A DNA stretch of 5,581 nucleotides. Origin: Candidatus Aminicenantota bacterium. GTDB taxonomy: Bacteria; Acidobacteriota; Aminicenantia; Aminicenantales; UBA4085. Numbering within the stretch: position 1 is the first letter of the stretch; each line of letters starts with the position of its first letter. The position numbers and the translations under genes are program-made. Below are positions 1 to 5,581 of the stretch, piece by piece. The notes under the pieces were generated by a model. The model was not told where the DNA came from. It made no database searches and saw only the letters and a list, made by a program, of their open reading frames with translations. Location: positions 1,665 through 7,245 of the forward strand of contig PMCY01000043.1 of the NCBI GenBank assembly GCA_003154255.1, written 5' to 3'.

Positions 1-989
1 GTCAGCGGCATGGTCAGGATCTCGCCCATCGTCCAGACACCCACCGTGAACGCGGCGAACAGGAATCCCCGGCCGAGCGGCAGGAGGGCGAAACCCGCTC
101 CGATGAAGCAGGCGCCCAGGGCGATGATCTTCATCTCATTGCGCTTGCGCAGGGCGTGCAGAAGCACCATTTCGATGATCACGATCATGAGCGTGTTGAC
201 CGACCAGAGGGGACCGATGCGGTTTTCGGGCAGACCGTATCGGGTGTTGAGGTAAAGGTTAAAGGTGGAGAAAAGCTGGGAAAAAACTGTCAGCATGACC
301 AATAGCAGACCCATGAAGGCCATGTAGGGGCCGTCCTTCCAGGGCGAACGGGCCGGGACGGGGACTCCGGCCGCCGTGTCCTCCGCGCCGGCGGTCGAGG
401 CCGGCCGGATCCGGACCCAGAGAGCGACGACAAGCGCCGATGCCAGAGTCGTCAGGCCGTCAATCCAGAACAGCCAACGGTAATCGAGGAGGATCAGGAA
501 TCCCCCGACGACCGGACCGAATGTGATACCCAGGTTCGCGGCCAACCGCCGCAGGGCGAATCCCTTGACCCGCATCTCGCCGGCGCAGAAGCCGGCCATG
601 GCCGTGTCGTTGGCCGGGAAGAGGGCCGAGGAAACGATGCCATAGACGAGCAGAAGAACGGCCAAGGGAATGAATCCCGTCACGTATCCGGTCGCGATCA
701 AGAGCGCTCCGGATGTCGTCAAGCTGAACAGCATGACCGTCCGGGGCCCGATCCGCTCGGTCAGATGGCCGCCCAAATAGCTGCCGAGCAGGGATCCCAA
801 TCCGTATGCGCCCAGGACCTGCCCGGCCCGCGGCAGGGAAAAGCGCAGCCTTTGGGTCAGGTAAAGATTGAGGAAGACGAGGACCATGAAGCCGCAGCGG
901 TTGATGAAATCGGCCAGGGCCAGGATCCAAGCCTCCCGCGGCAGGCCGGCATAGGCCTCCTTGTAGAGGCCGGTGATTCGTTTGAACAT
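1..989 (-). CDS. MFS transporter, partial (C-terminus beyond the left edge)
   Basis: This is an inner-membrane secondary transporter of the major facilitator superfamily, resembling drug/metabolite antiporters. The frame is open from ATG at 989 to the window edge (329 complete codons), so about 70-90 residues of a usual ~400 are missing. Hydrophobic segments alternate with short loops, starting around residues 20-45 and 56-73. MFS motif A is visible in the loop after the second helix: G73-G74-H-L-T-E78-R79-I-G81-P-R83, with Glu in place of the usual Asp. A motif C-like stretch, LGITFGPVVGG, covers residues 153-163. A hydrophilic central loop rich in Ala, Pro and charged residues (about 195-220) separates the two six-helix halves. 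The start is the first Met and gives a normal N-terminus, although no Shine-Dalgarno precedes it. It lies 93 nt downstream of the racemase-like gene on the same strand. Family assignment is firm; the substrate cannot be told. Confidence 0.9.
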   Translation of the reverse strand, partial: MFKRITGLYKEAYAGLPREAWILALADFINRCGFMVLVFLNLYLTQRLRFSLPRAGQVLGAYGLGSLLGSYLGGHLTERIGPRTVMLFSLTTSGALLIATGYVTGFIPLAVLLLVYGIVSSALFPANDTAMAGFCAGEMRVKGFALRRLAANLGITFGPVVGGFLILLDYRWLFWIDGLTTLASALVVALWVRIRPASTAGAEDTAAGVPVPARSPWKDGPYMAFMGLLLVMLTVFSQLFSTFNLYLNTRYGLPENRIGPLWSVNTLMIVIIEMVLLHALRKRNEMKIIALGACFIGAGFALLPLGRGFLFAAFTVGVWTMGEILTMPL

Positions 990-1000
990 GACGGGGGGAT

Positions 1001-1006
1001 ATTTTA
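1001..1006 (-). promoter_or_regulatory. Possible extended -10 box for the MFS transporter
   Basis: On the minus strand the sequence TGC-TAAAAT lies 11 nt upstream of the transporter ATG, matching an extended -10 (TGn plus TAnnnT). No good -35 hexamer is seen at 16-18 bp. If used, transcription would start about 5 nt before the ATG, giving a nearly leaderless mRNA. This would fit the lack of a Shine-Dalgarno there, where the bases before the ATG are mostly C. It is a weak call, supported mainly by the same TAAAAT hexamer upstream of the other two transcription units. Confidence 0.3.
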
Positions 1007-1082
1007 GCACGAATGGGAAACGGGGAGAGGGGCCGGGAGAGGAACGAACGGCGGTCTCAAACTTGGAATGCGGCGGTCCGGC

Positions 1083-2072
1083 CTATTTTTTCGGAGCGAG
1101 GGCCCAGTCGAACAAATCAGGTTGCAGCGTGTAGGATCGAAGAGCCGCGGCGACTTCGGGAGACCGGCGGTCCAGCCAATCCCCGAGCGCGGCGCGCTTC
1201 CTCTCCGCGATCTCGACCTTGGAGACAACGCGGGCCTCGATGTCCGTCCGGTCGAACCGCTTCACCGCCCCGGGCGAAAGGACGGCTTCAGCCAGACGGG
1301 TGTTGGGATCGAGGATGCCCCGGACGTCGATTTTCCTTTCGGCGAACGCGGCCGCCCAAAGACCCGCGGCATATCCATAGTGCGTGCAGACGAGTCCGGC
1401 CAACACCGGCGGCGCCGGGATTGGAAGCTGGGCCAGCGCTTCGTCCACATAGGATGAAATGAGCAAGGCCGTATTCTCGCCGTCCGTGGCGTTCTCGATG
1501 TAGGAGGCCAGCTCGGGGCAGGGTTGGGCGATGATTTTATCCGCGGGCACGCCCAGCGCCATCAACCTGGCCCGATGGGCCCCTTCGGCGATTGTCGTTT
1601 CCGTTCCGAAGAGCAGGACCGCGGCGGCCGGATCTTTTTTCCAGGCTTCGGCCAGAAGCTCCGCTCCCGGCTCGACGATGCCCCGGATCGGGGATCGGGC
1701 CGTCCGGGCGGCCGGCGTGTCGGGGAGAAGGACGGACAGCGTGTTGCAGGCGAGCAGGACGAGGTCGGGGGAATAGCGGTTTTCGATGGACTTCAGGACG
1801 TTTCCGAAAATGCGGATTTTATCGGCCCTCTCGGGCAGACTGTTATAGCCGCTGTCGTTGGCGAAGAGGGCGTTGAAAAACACGAGGCGGACGCGCCGAT
1901 AGATCCCGGATTCTTTCAGCCTGGCCGCGGCCTCGGCCATGATCGACAGCCCCCCGAGCCCGGAGTCGGTGACGACGATAGTGACGGAATCTTTTTCGGC
2001 GGCCGATTGAATAGGGCAGCCGACTATGAACCCACTGAGGATGGCCAGAACAGCGGCCTTCGCTCCTGTCAT
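1083..2072 (-). CDS. Predicted exported lipoprotein of the aspartate/glutamate racemase (MurI-like) family
   Basis: The protein is 329 aa. The family interconverts L- and D-amino acids using two opposed cysteines; MurI makes cytosolic D-glutamate for peptidoglycan. Family motifs are present in order: D36-S37-G-L-G-G (substrate binding), A-C109-N110-T111 (first catalytic Cys), a G156-T-E-T-T segment, C185-P-E-L, and V-C229-T230-H231-Y (second catalytic Cys). The usual PYG motif is replaced by S-G-Y-N-S at 74-78. Unlike MurI, residues 1-19 form a short hydrophobic signal ending in the lipobox I-V-G-C19, so lipidation and membrane anchoring are predicted. About 50 extra C-terminal residues also lengthen it beyond the usual ~270. 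The start at 2072 is chosen because AGGAGG lies 5 nt upstream; an in-frame ATG at 2150 would overlap the upstream gene and bury the signal. It lies 26 nt after the haem/barrel gene, so it is probably co-transcribed. Racemase fold is confident; substrate and activity are inferred. Confidence 0.87.
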   Translation of the reverse strand: MTGAKAAVLAILSGFIVGCPIQSAAEKDSVTIVVTDSGLGGLSIMAEAAARLKESGIYRRVRLVFFNALFANDSGYNSLPERADKIRIFGNVLKSIENRYSPDLVLLACNTLSVLLPDTPAARTARSPIRGIVEPGAELLAEAWKKDPAAAVLLFGTETTIAEGAHRARLMALGVPADKIIAQPCPELASYIENATDGENTALLISSYVDEALAQLPIPAPPVLAGLVCTHYGYAAGLWAAAFAERKIDVRGILDPNTRLAEAVLSPGAVKRFDRTDIEARVVSKVEIAERKRAALGDWLDRRSPEVAAALRSYTLQPDLFDWALAPKK

Positions 2073-2077
2073 GCGAT

Positions 2078-2083
2078 CCTCCT
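2078..2083 (-). promoter_or_regulatory. Strong Shine-Dalgarno that fixes the racemase-like gene start
   Basis: AGGAGG on the minus strand, 5 nt before the ATG at 2072, within a longer purine run. It sits in the 26-nt gap after the upstream stop codon and decides the start in favour of the version with an N-terminal lipoprotein signal over the longer frame from 2150. Confidence 0.85.
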
Positions 2084-2098
2084 CTCCACGGGCCGTCC

Positions 2099-3268
2099 CT
2101 AAAACGCCGTAACGATTCCGGCGACGAGACGATGGCTCCCGCGGATCCAATCATATCCGAATTCGATGAGCCCGACGATGTTTTCGAGTCCCAGGAAATT
2201 CGCCGTGAACGAGAGCGCGTTTTGGGCGGCCGCCGGCACGGACGAATGGATCTGGTTCCAGGTCAGGGCCAGGAACCAGCGTCCCTCGTCGCCTGCGGGG
2301 CTGAAAACCGTCTCGGCCAGCCAGGCGTCCGTCGCTTGCCGCCCCGGGCCCGCCTGGAAAAACGGATCCGTGTCGGTGCGACGGAGATATTCCACGAGGA
2401 TGTCGAACCGGTCCATCCGGATGCGCAGATCGGGGCCGTAATAAGTCGTGGAATTTATCCGCCCCTCGGCCCCCCGCTCCTTGCCCCAATATCCGAGAAA
2501 TCCTGCCGTTAGAGCGCCTTTTCCAATCGATTGGGCCAGATGGACGGCCGTATTTTTATAAGGATCGGAGTCGAAGAGGGGCGTGTTTTCGATGCCCGTT
2601 CCGTTGACCAGAAAGAAAACCGCCTCGGTCCCGCCTTTCCAGCGTGCGGTGAGATTGATCCCCCGATCGTAATCCAGGCTGGCGCGGCTTCGGCCGATGG
2701 TGAACGTGTGGATCGGCCGTCCTTGGAGCGTGATCGGATCCGAGGCCATGACCGGGTCGGAAACGCGGAATTGGCCGGCGCCAACCTGGACGGGAAGTTC
2801 GAACGGGAGCCTCCAGATCAGAAAGGCATCTTCCATGTGCGCGGGCCGACCCCGTTCGAAAGGGTAGAAGGTGGCATAATAGGACAGCTTGTCGGAAAAA
2901 TGTCCTCCGCTGACGATCTTTAAAAAATAGGGCGTCTGAAACCCCTTCGTTTCAACCGCCGGCCTGTCCCATTGGAGGAAACCGACGGCATGCAAAGCCA
3001 GGGGCGGTCCGTTCCGGAAGACGTGAAGGGGATCGTCCTCCTGTCCGGCGCTCCCCCCGCCGTTCGGATTGGATGGGTCGAAGGTCCGATAGCCGTTGTT
3101 CAGGAACACTTCGCCGAAGGCCGTCAGCCTCGGGGCTGGGGCATGGCAGACTCTGCAGCCCATCCCGTACCGGCGGGCATAGGCCGGATTCGCCGCGACC
3201 CTTGAAGCGGCCAGAATCGCGGCCAGCGACAGGACCGATCGAAGCAATATCCGGGCCTTGGTTTTCAT
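2099..3268 (-). CDS. Exported mono-haem c-type motif protein with probable outer-membrane beta-barrel
   Basis: The protein is 389 aa from ATG 3268. Residues 1-26 form a signal peptide (MKTKAR, hydrophobic core, then cleavage near VAA-N or AYA-R). Immediately after lies one c-type haem site, C38-R-V-C41-H42, inside the stretch YGMGCRVCHAPAPRLTAFGE. From about residue 75 to the end there is no second haem site. Instead there are many short alternating hydrophobic/polar segments with aromatic residues, such as LSYYATFYPF and GLIEFGYDW. The chain ends in Phe (GIVTAF), typical of outer-membrane barrel proteins. I infer a barrel of about 300 residues with a haem-bearing N-terminus, possibly involved in electron transfer at or across the outer membrane. 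ATG 3280 is an alternative start adding four residues; 3268 is preferred for the basic signal n-region and a weak upstream GGGA. It is the first gene of the leftward unit. The haem motif and signal are directly visible; barrel and function are inferred. Confidence 0.85.
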   Translation of the reverse strand: MKTKARILLRSVLSLAAILAASRVAANPAYARRYGMGCRVCHAPAPRLTAFGEVFLNNGYRTFDPSNPNGGGSAGQEDDPLHVFRNGPPLALHAVGFLQWDRPAVETKGFQTPYFLKIVSGGHFSDKLSYYATFYPFERGRPAHMEDAFLIWRLPFELPVQVGAGQFRVSDPVMASDPITLQGRPIHTFTIGRSRASLDYDRGINLTARWKGGTEAVFFLVNGTGIENTPLFDSDPYKNTAVHLAQSIGKGALTAGFLGYWGKERGAEGRINSTTYYGPDLRIRMDRFDILVEYLRRTDTDPFFQAGPGRQATDAWLAETVFSPAGDEGRWFLALTWNQIHSSVPAAAQNALSFTANFLGLENIVGLIEFGYDWIRGSHRLVAGIVTAF

Positions 3269-3291
3269 GGTTGTTCCCATGGGAGGAAATC

Positions 3292-3320
3292 ATTTTAGGC
3301 CAAGACCGGTCCGCCCACAA
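3292..3320 (-). promoter_or_regulatory. Predicted sigma70-type promoter of the leftward haem/barrel-racemase unit
   Basis: On the minus strand, TTGTGG (3315-3320, -35) and TAAAAT (3292-3297, -10) are separated by 17 bp. The expected start is near 3285, giving a leader of only about 17 nt to the ATG at 3268. The -35 matches TTGACA only in its first three bases, but spacing and -10 are good. Confidence 0.5.
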
Positions 3321-3330
3321 CGCCGGGCCG

Positions 3331-3356
3331 CGCGGCCGGAAAATTGTCCGGCCGCG
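3331..3356. repeat. Perfect 10-bp inverted repeat between the divergent promoters
   Basis: The arm CGCGGCCGGA (3331-3340) is matched exactly by its complement TCCGGCCGCG (3347-3356) around a 6-nt AT-rich centre, AAATTG. It lies between the two outward-facing promoter-like elements, upstream of both. No gene converges on it, so a terminator role is unlikely. It may be an operator for a dimeric regulator. The left arm also overlaps a second, 12-bp palindrome, GGCCGCGCGGCC (3326-3337). GC-rich DNA yields such palindromes by chance fairly often, so function is uncertain. Confidence 0.5.
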
Positions 3357-3385
3357 TCCTATTTCCGCTTGCGCCCCCCTCGCCC

Positions 3386-3415
3386 TTGTCCCGGCCCGGT
3401 GAAATCGTTTAAAAT
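3386..3415 (+). promoter_or_regulatory. Predicted sigma70-type promoter of uvrA
   Basis: TTGTCC (3386-3391) and TAAAAT (3410-3415) are separated by 18 bp, in an AT-rich patch just before the uvrA ATG at 3424. The expected start would fall within a few bases of the ATG, implying a very short leader. The only Shine-Dalgarno-like bases are AAGAAG, too close to the ATG to be ideal. I see no LexA-type palindrome (GAAC-n4-GTTC or CTG-n10-CAG), so SOS control is not evident. Confidence 0.45.
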
Positions 3416-3423
3416 AAGAAGTT

Positions 3424-5581
3424 ATGTTGACCGATATTGTCGTAAAGAAGGCGGCCCAGCACAATTTGAAGCGCATCGACGTGCGTCTGCCGCGGAACCG
3501 CTTGATCGTGGTCACGGGCCCGAGCGGGTCGGGCAAGTCCTCCCTGGCCTTCGATACCCTGTTCGCCGAGGGCCAGCGCCGCTACATCGAATGCATGTCC
3601 GCCTACGCCCGCCAGTACATGGAGATGATGGAGAAACCCGAGGTCGAATCCATCGAGGGCATCTCCCCGGCCATTTCCATCGACCAGAAGACGATCTCGG
3701 CCAATCCCCGCTCCACGGTCGGAACGGTCACCGAGACCTATGACCTCTTCCGCCTGCTCTTCGCCCGCGTCGGCGTGCCCCACTGCCCTTCCTGCGATCG
3801 GGAAGTCAGCCAGCAGTCACCCGACCAGATCCGCCGGCGGATCATGGAATCGGCCGGCGGGGAAAAGGTGAAGATCCTGGCTCCGGCGGTCAAGGGCCGC
3901 AAAGGCGAATATCACAAGCTATTCGACCGGCTCCTCAAGAAAGGGTTTGTCCAGGCCCGCGTCGACGGCCGTTTCCGCGACCTCGATGGGCCGATTGTCA
4001 TGGAAAAGACGAAGAAGCATACGGCCGAGGTCCTGGTCGACGAGATCCGCATCGCGGCCCACGCCGAGAAACGGCTGGGCGAGGCGATCGGCAAGGCTCT
4101 GGACGTCGCCGACGGAGAAGTCCTCGTCCTGCACGAGGACGGCCGGGAATCCTATTTCTCGCTCAAACTGATTTGCCCTTACTGCGATATCAGCCTGCCG
4201 GAGCTCGAGCCTCGTAATTTCTCATTCAACAGCCCTTATGGCGCCTGTCCCCGCTGCCACGGCTTGGGATTCGAGACGGTCACCGACGAGTGGGGGGAGA
4301 TCGAGCTGACCGAAGAAGTCTGTCCCGACTGCAAGGGGAGCCGCCTCAAACCCGAAAGCCTGGCCGTTCGCGTGGGCGGGCGCAGCATCTTCGAGCTGAG
4401 TTCAATGTCCATCGTCGGCCTGATCGAAGAGATCTCGGGTTTCTCCTTCACGGCCGCCGAGGAGCTGGTGGCCTCCAAGATCCGGAAGGAGATCCTCTCC
4501 CGCCTGACGGTCATGACCGAGCTGGGCCTGTCTTATCTCCATCTCAATCGAACCACGGCTTCTCTGTCCGGAGGGGAGGCCCAGCGTGTCCGGCTGGGGG
4601 CTCAGGTCGGCGCCCGCTTGCGGGGGATTCTGTACGTCCTCGACGAGCCGACGATCGGCCTTCACCAGCGCGACAACGGGCGTCTTATCCGGCTCTTGCG
4701 CCGAATCCGCGACGACGGCAACTCCGTCCTGGTCGTCGAGCATGATGAGCAGACAATCCGGGCCGCCGACCATATTCTCGATCTCGGGCCGGGAGCGGGG
4801 GAGCAGGGCGGATTCGTCGTGGCCGAGGGCCCGCTCGACCGCATCCTGGCTTCGCCCGATTCGCTCACCGCCCGGTACTTGCGGGGCGAGATGGATGTCG
4901 CCCCGCGCGGAGCGCGGCGCGTGCCGGCGGCCTGGCTGACCGTCCGCAAAGCCCGGGAGCATAATCTCAAGTCCATCGACGCCCGCGTCCCTCTGGGCTG
5001 CATGACCGCGGTCACCGGGGTCTCGGGCTCGGGCAAGAGCACCCTCGTCTACGACATCCTCTTCCGCCGCCTGCAGAACGACCTGCACAAAGCCAAGCTG
5101 CGGGTCGGCGCCCACGGCTCGATGGAGGGCATCGACCAGCTGGACAAGGTCATCTCGGTGGATCAGAAGCCCATCGGCCGAACGCCCCGTTCCAACCCGG
5201 CCACCTACACCGGGCTTTTCACCGATCTCCGCCTGCTCTTTGCCCGCTCCCAGGAGGCCCAGCTCCGCGGGTATGGGGCCGGCCGCTTCAGTTTCAATGT
5301 GGCCGGGGGGCGCTGCGAGGAGTGCCAGGGCGCGGGCGTCAAGCGCGTGGAGATGCATTTCCTCCCCGATGTCTTCGTCACCTGCGACCGCTGCGGGGGA
5401 CTTCGCTACAACAAGGAGACGCTGGCCGTCCGCTACAAGGGCAAGACCATCGCCGACTTCCTGGCCATGACCGTGGACGACGCCTACGAATATTTGAAAG
5501 CCCAGCCCCAGCTCAAGCGCAAACTGGCCACTTTGAAGCGCGTCGGCCTGGGATACATCCGCCTCGGCCAGCCGGCGCCCC
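3424..5581 (+). CDS. uvrA: UvrABC system protein A (excinuclease ABC subunit A), partial, lacking the insertion domain
   Basis: UvrA is the cytosolic damage-recognition ATPase of nucleotide excision repair; it dimerises and loads UvrB on lesions. 719 codons are visible and the right edge cuts the gene just before the second ABC signature. In order: Walker A G32-PSGSGK38-S; a UvrB-binding region at about 121-250; zinc module C251/C254/C275/C278; a further CxxC at C300/C303; signature LSGGEAQ (381-387); Walker B ending D407-E408; H-loop H440. The second half has Walker A G532-VSGSGK538-S and zinc module C631/C634/C654/C657. The start aligns with known UvrA N-termini, although the usual GAR before HNLK reads KAAQ (9-12) here. 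Between C278 and C300 only 21 residues remain, where typical UvrA has roughly 120 forming the insertion domain, so the full protein should be about 830 rather than 940 aa. It is transcribed divergently from the envelope genes. Identity is certain; the effect of the missing domain is unknown. Confidence 0.97.
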   Translation, partial: MLTDIVVKKAAQHNLKRIDVRLPRNRLIVVTGPSGSGKSSLAFDTLFAEGQRRYIECMSAYARQYMEMMEKPEVESIEGISPAISIDQKTISANPRSTVGTVTETYDLFRLLFARVGVPHCPSCDREVSQQSPDQIRRRIMESAGGEKVKILAPAVKGRKGEYHKLFDRLLKKGFVQARVDGRFRDLDGPIVMEKTKKHTAEVLVDEIRIAAHAEKRLGEAIGKALDVADGEVLVLHEDGRESYFSLKLICPYCDISLPELEPRNFSFNSPYGACPRCHGLGFETVTDEWGEIELTEEVCPDCKGSRLKPESLAVRVGGRSIFELSSMSIVGLIEEISGFSFTAAEELVASKIRKEILSRLTVMTELGLSYLHLNRTTASLSGGEAQRVRLGAQVGARLRGILYVLDEPTIGLHQRDNGRLIRLLRRIRDDGNSVLVVEHDEQTIRAADHILDLGPGAGEQGGFVVAEGPLDRILASPDSLTARYLRGEMDVAPRGARRVPAAWLTVRKAREHNLKSIDARVPLGCMTAVTGVSGSGKSTLVYDILFRRLQNDLHKAKLRVGAHGSMEGIDQLDKVISVDQKPIGRTPRSNPATYTGLFTDLRLLFARSQEAQLRGYGAGRFSFNVAGGRCEECQGAGVKRVEMHFLPDVFVTCDRCGGLRYNKETLAVRYKGKTIADFLAMTVDDAYEYLKAQPQLKRKLATLKRVGLGYIRLGQPAP

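Noticed and set aside
460..930. Minus-strand open frame of 156 codons
   Set aside because: It is an out-of-frame shadow of the MFS transporter; its translation is Arg/Pro-rich without helices, while the other frame gives clear MFS motifs.
1023..1042. Direct repeat GGGAGAGG, two copies 12 bp apart
   Set aside because: Purine-rich, low-complexity stretch in a short gap between genes; two 8-bp copies are not significant and form no hairpin or terminator.
1524..2102. Plus-strand open frame of 192 codons opposite the racemase-like gene
   Set aside because: Its translation is Gly/Arg/Asp-rich with no domain and is antisense to a gene with clear catalytic motifs.
2073..2150. N-terminal extension of the racemase-like gene to an ATG at 2150
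   Set aside because: The extra 26 residues are Arg-rich, overlap the end of the upstream gene, would bury the lipoprotein signal, and lack the AGGAGG that precedes the ATG at 2072.
3331..3356. Hairpin read as a Rho-independent terminator
   Set aside because: Both flanking genes are transcribed away from it and neither arm is followed by a T-tract.
3281..3423. LexA/SOS box upstream of uvrA
   Set aside because: Neither the GAAC-n4-GTTC nor the CTG-n10-CAG pattern is visible near the promoter.
4402..5358. Long minus-strand open frame (318 codons) opposite uvrA
   Set aside because: It lies wholly antisense to well-conserved uvrA motifs, its translation has no recognisable domain, and long antisense frames are expected in GC-rich coding DNA.

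Overview
The window is GC-rich DNA from a Gram-negative (diderm) bacterium. The envelope proteins support this: one has an N-terminal signal peptide and a probable outer-membrane barrel, and another is a predicted lipoprotein. A lineage near Acidobacteriota/Aminicenantota would fit the style of the proteins, but this is only an impression, because no rRNA or other marker gene is present. There are no tRNAs, rRNAs, CRISPR arrays, insertion sequences or phage genes.

Layout: the genes diverge from a 155-bp intergenic region (about 3269-3423). Leftward on the minus strand, in transcription order, lie (1) an exported protein with one c-type haem motif (CxxCH) followed by a probable beta-barrel (2099-3268), (2) a predicted lipoprotein of the aspartate/glutamate racemase (MurI-like) family with both catalytic cysteines (1083-2072), and (3) an MFS transporter that runs off the left edge (1-989). 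Genes 1 and 2 are only 26 nt apart and look co-transcribed. Gene 3 follows after 93 nt and may have its own promoter. Rightward, the plus strand holds uvrA (3424 to beyond the right edge), the damage-recognition ATPase of nucleotide excision repair.

Three things stand out. The UvrA homologue keeps its UvrB-binding region and all zinc cysteines, but has only 21 residues where the usual insertion domain (roughly 120 residues) should be. The MurI-like protein carries a signal peptide with a clean lipobox, which would place a normally cytosolic racemase fold in the periplasm. It is also paired with a haem-carrying outer-membrane-type protein, a combination I do not recognise as a described system. 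The divergent intergenic region carries a perfect 10-bp inverted repeat between two promoter-like elements, both with the -10 box TAAAAT. A third TAAAAT lies just upstream of the transporter.

How the genes work together: uvrA is a housekeeping repair gene and probably unrelated to its neighbours. The minus-strand genes could form an envelope module (a redox- or transport-related outer-membrane protein, a periplasmic amino-acid racemase or related enzyme, and an inner-membrane transporter). That grouping is inferred from spacing and orientation only.
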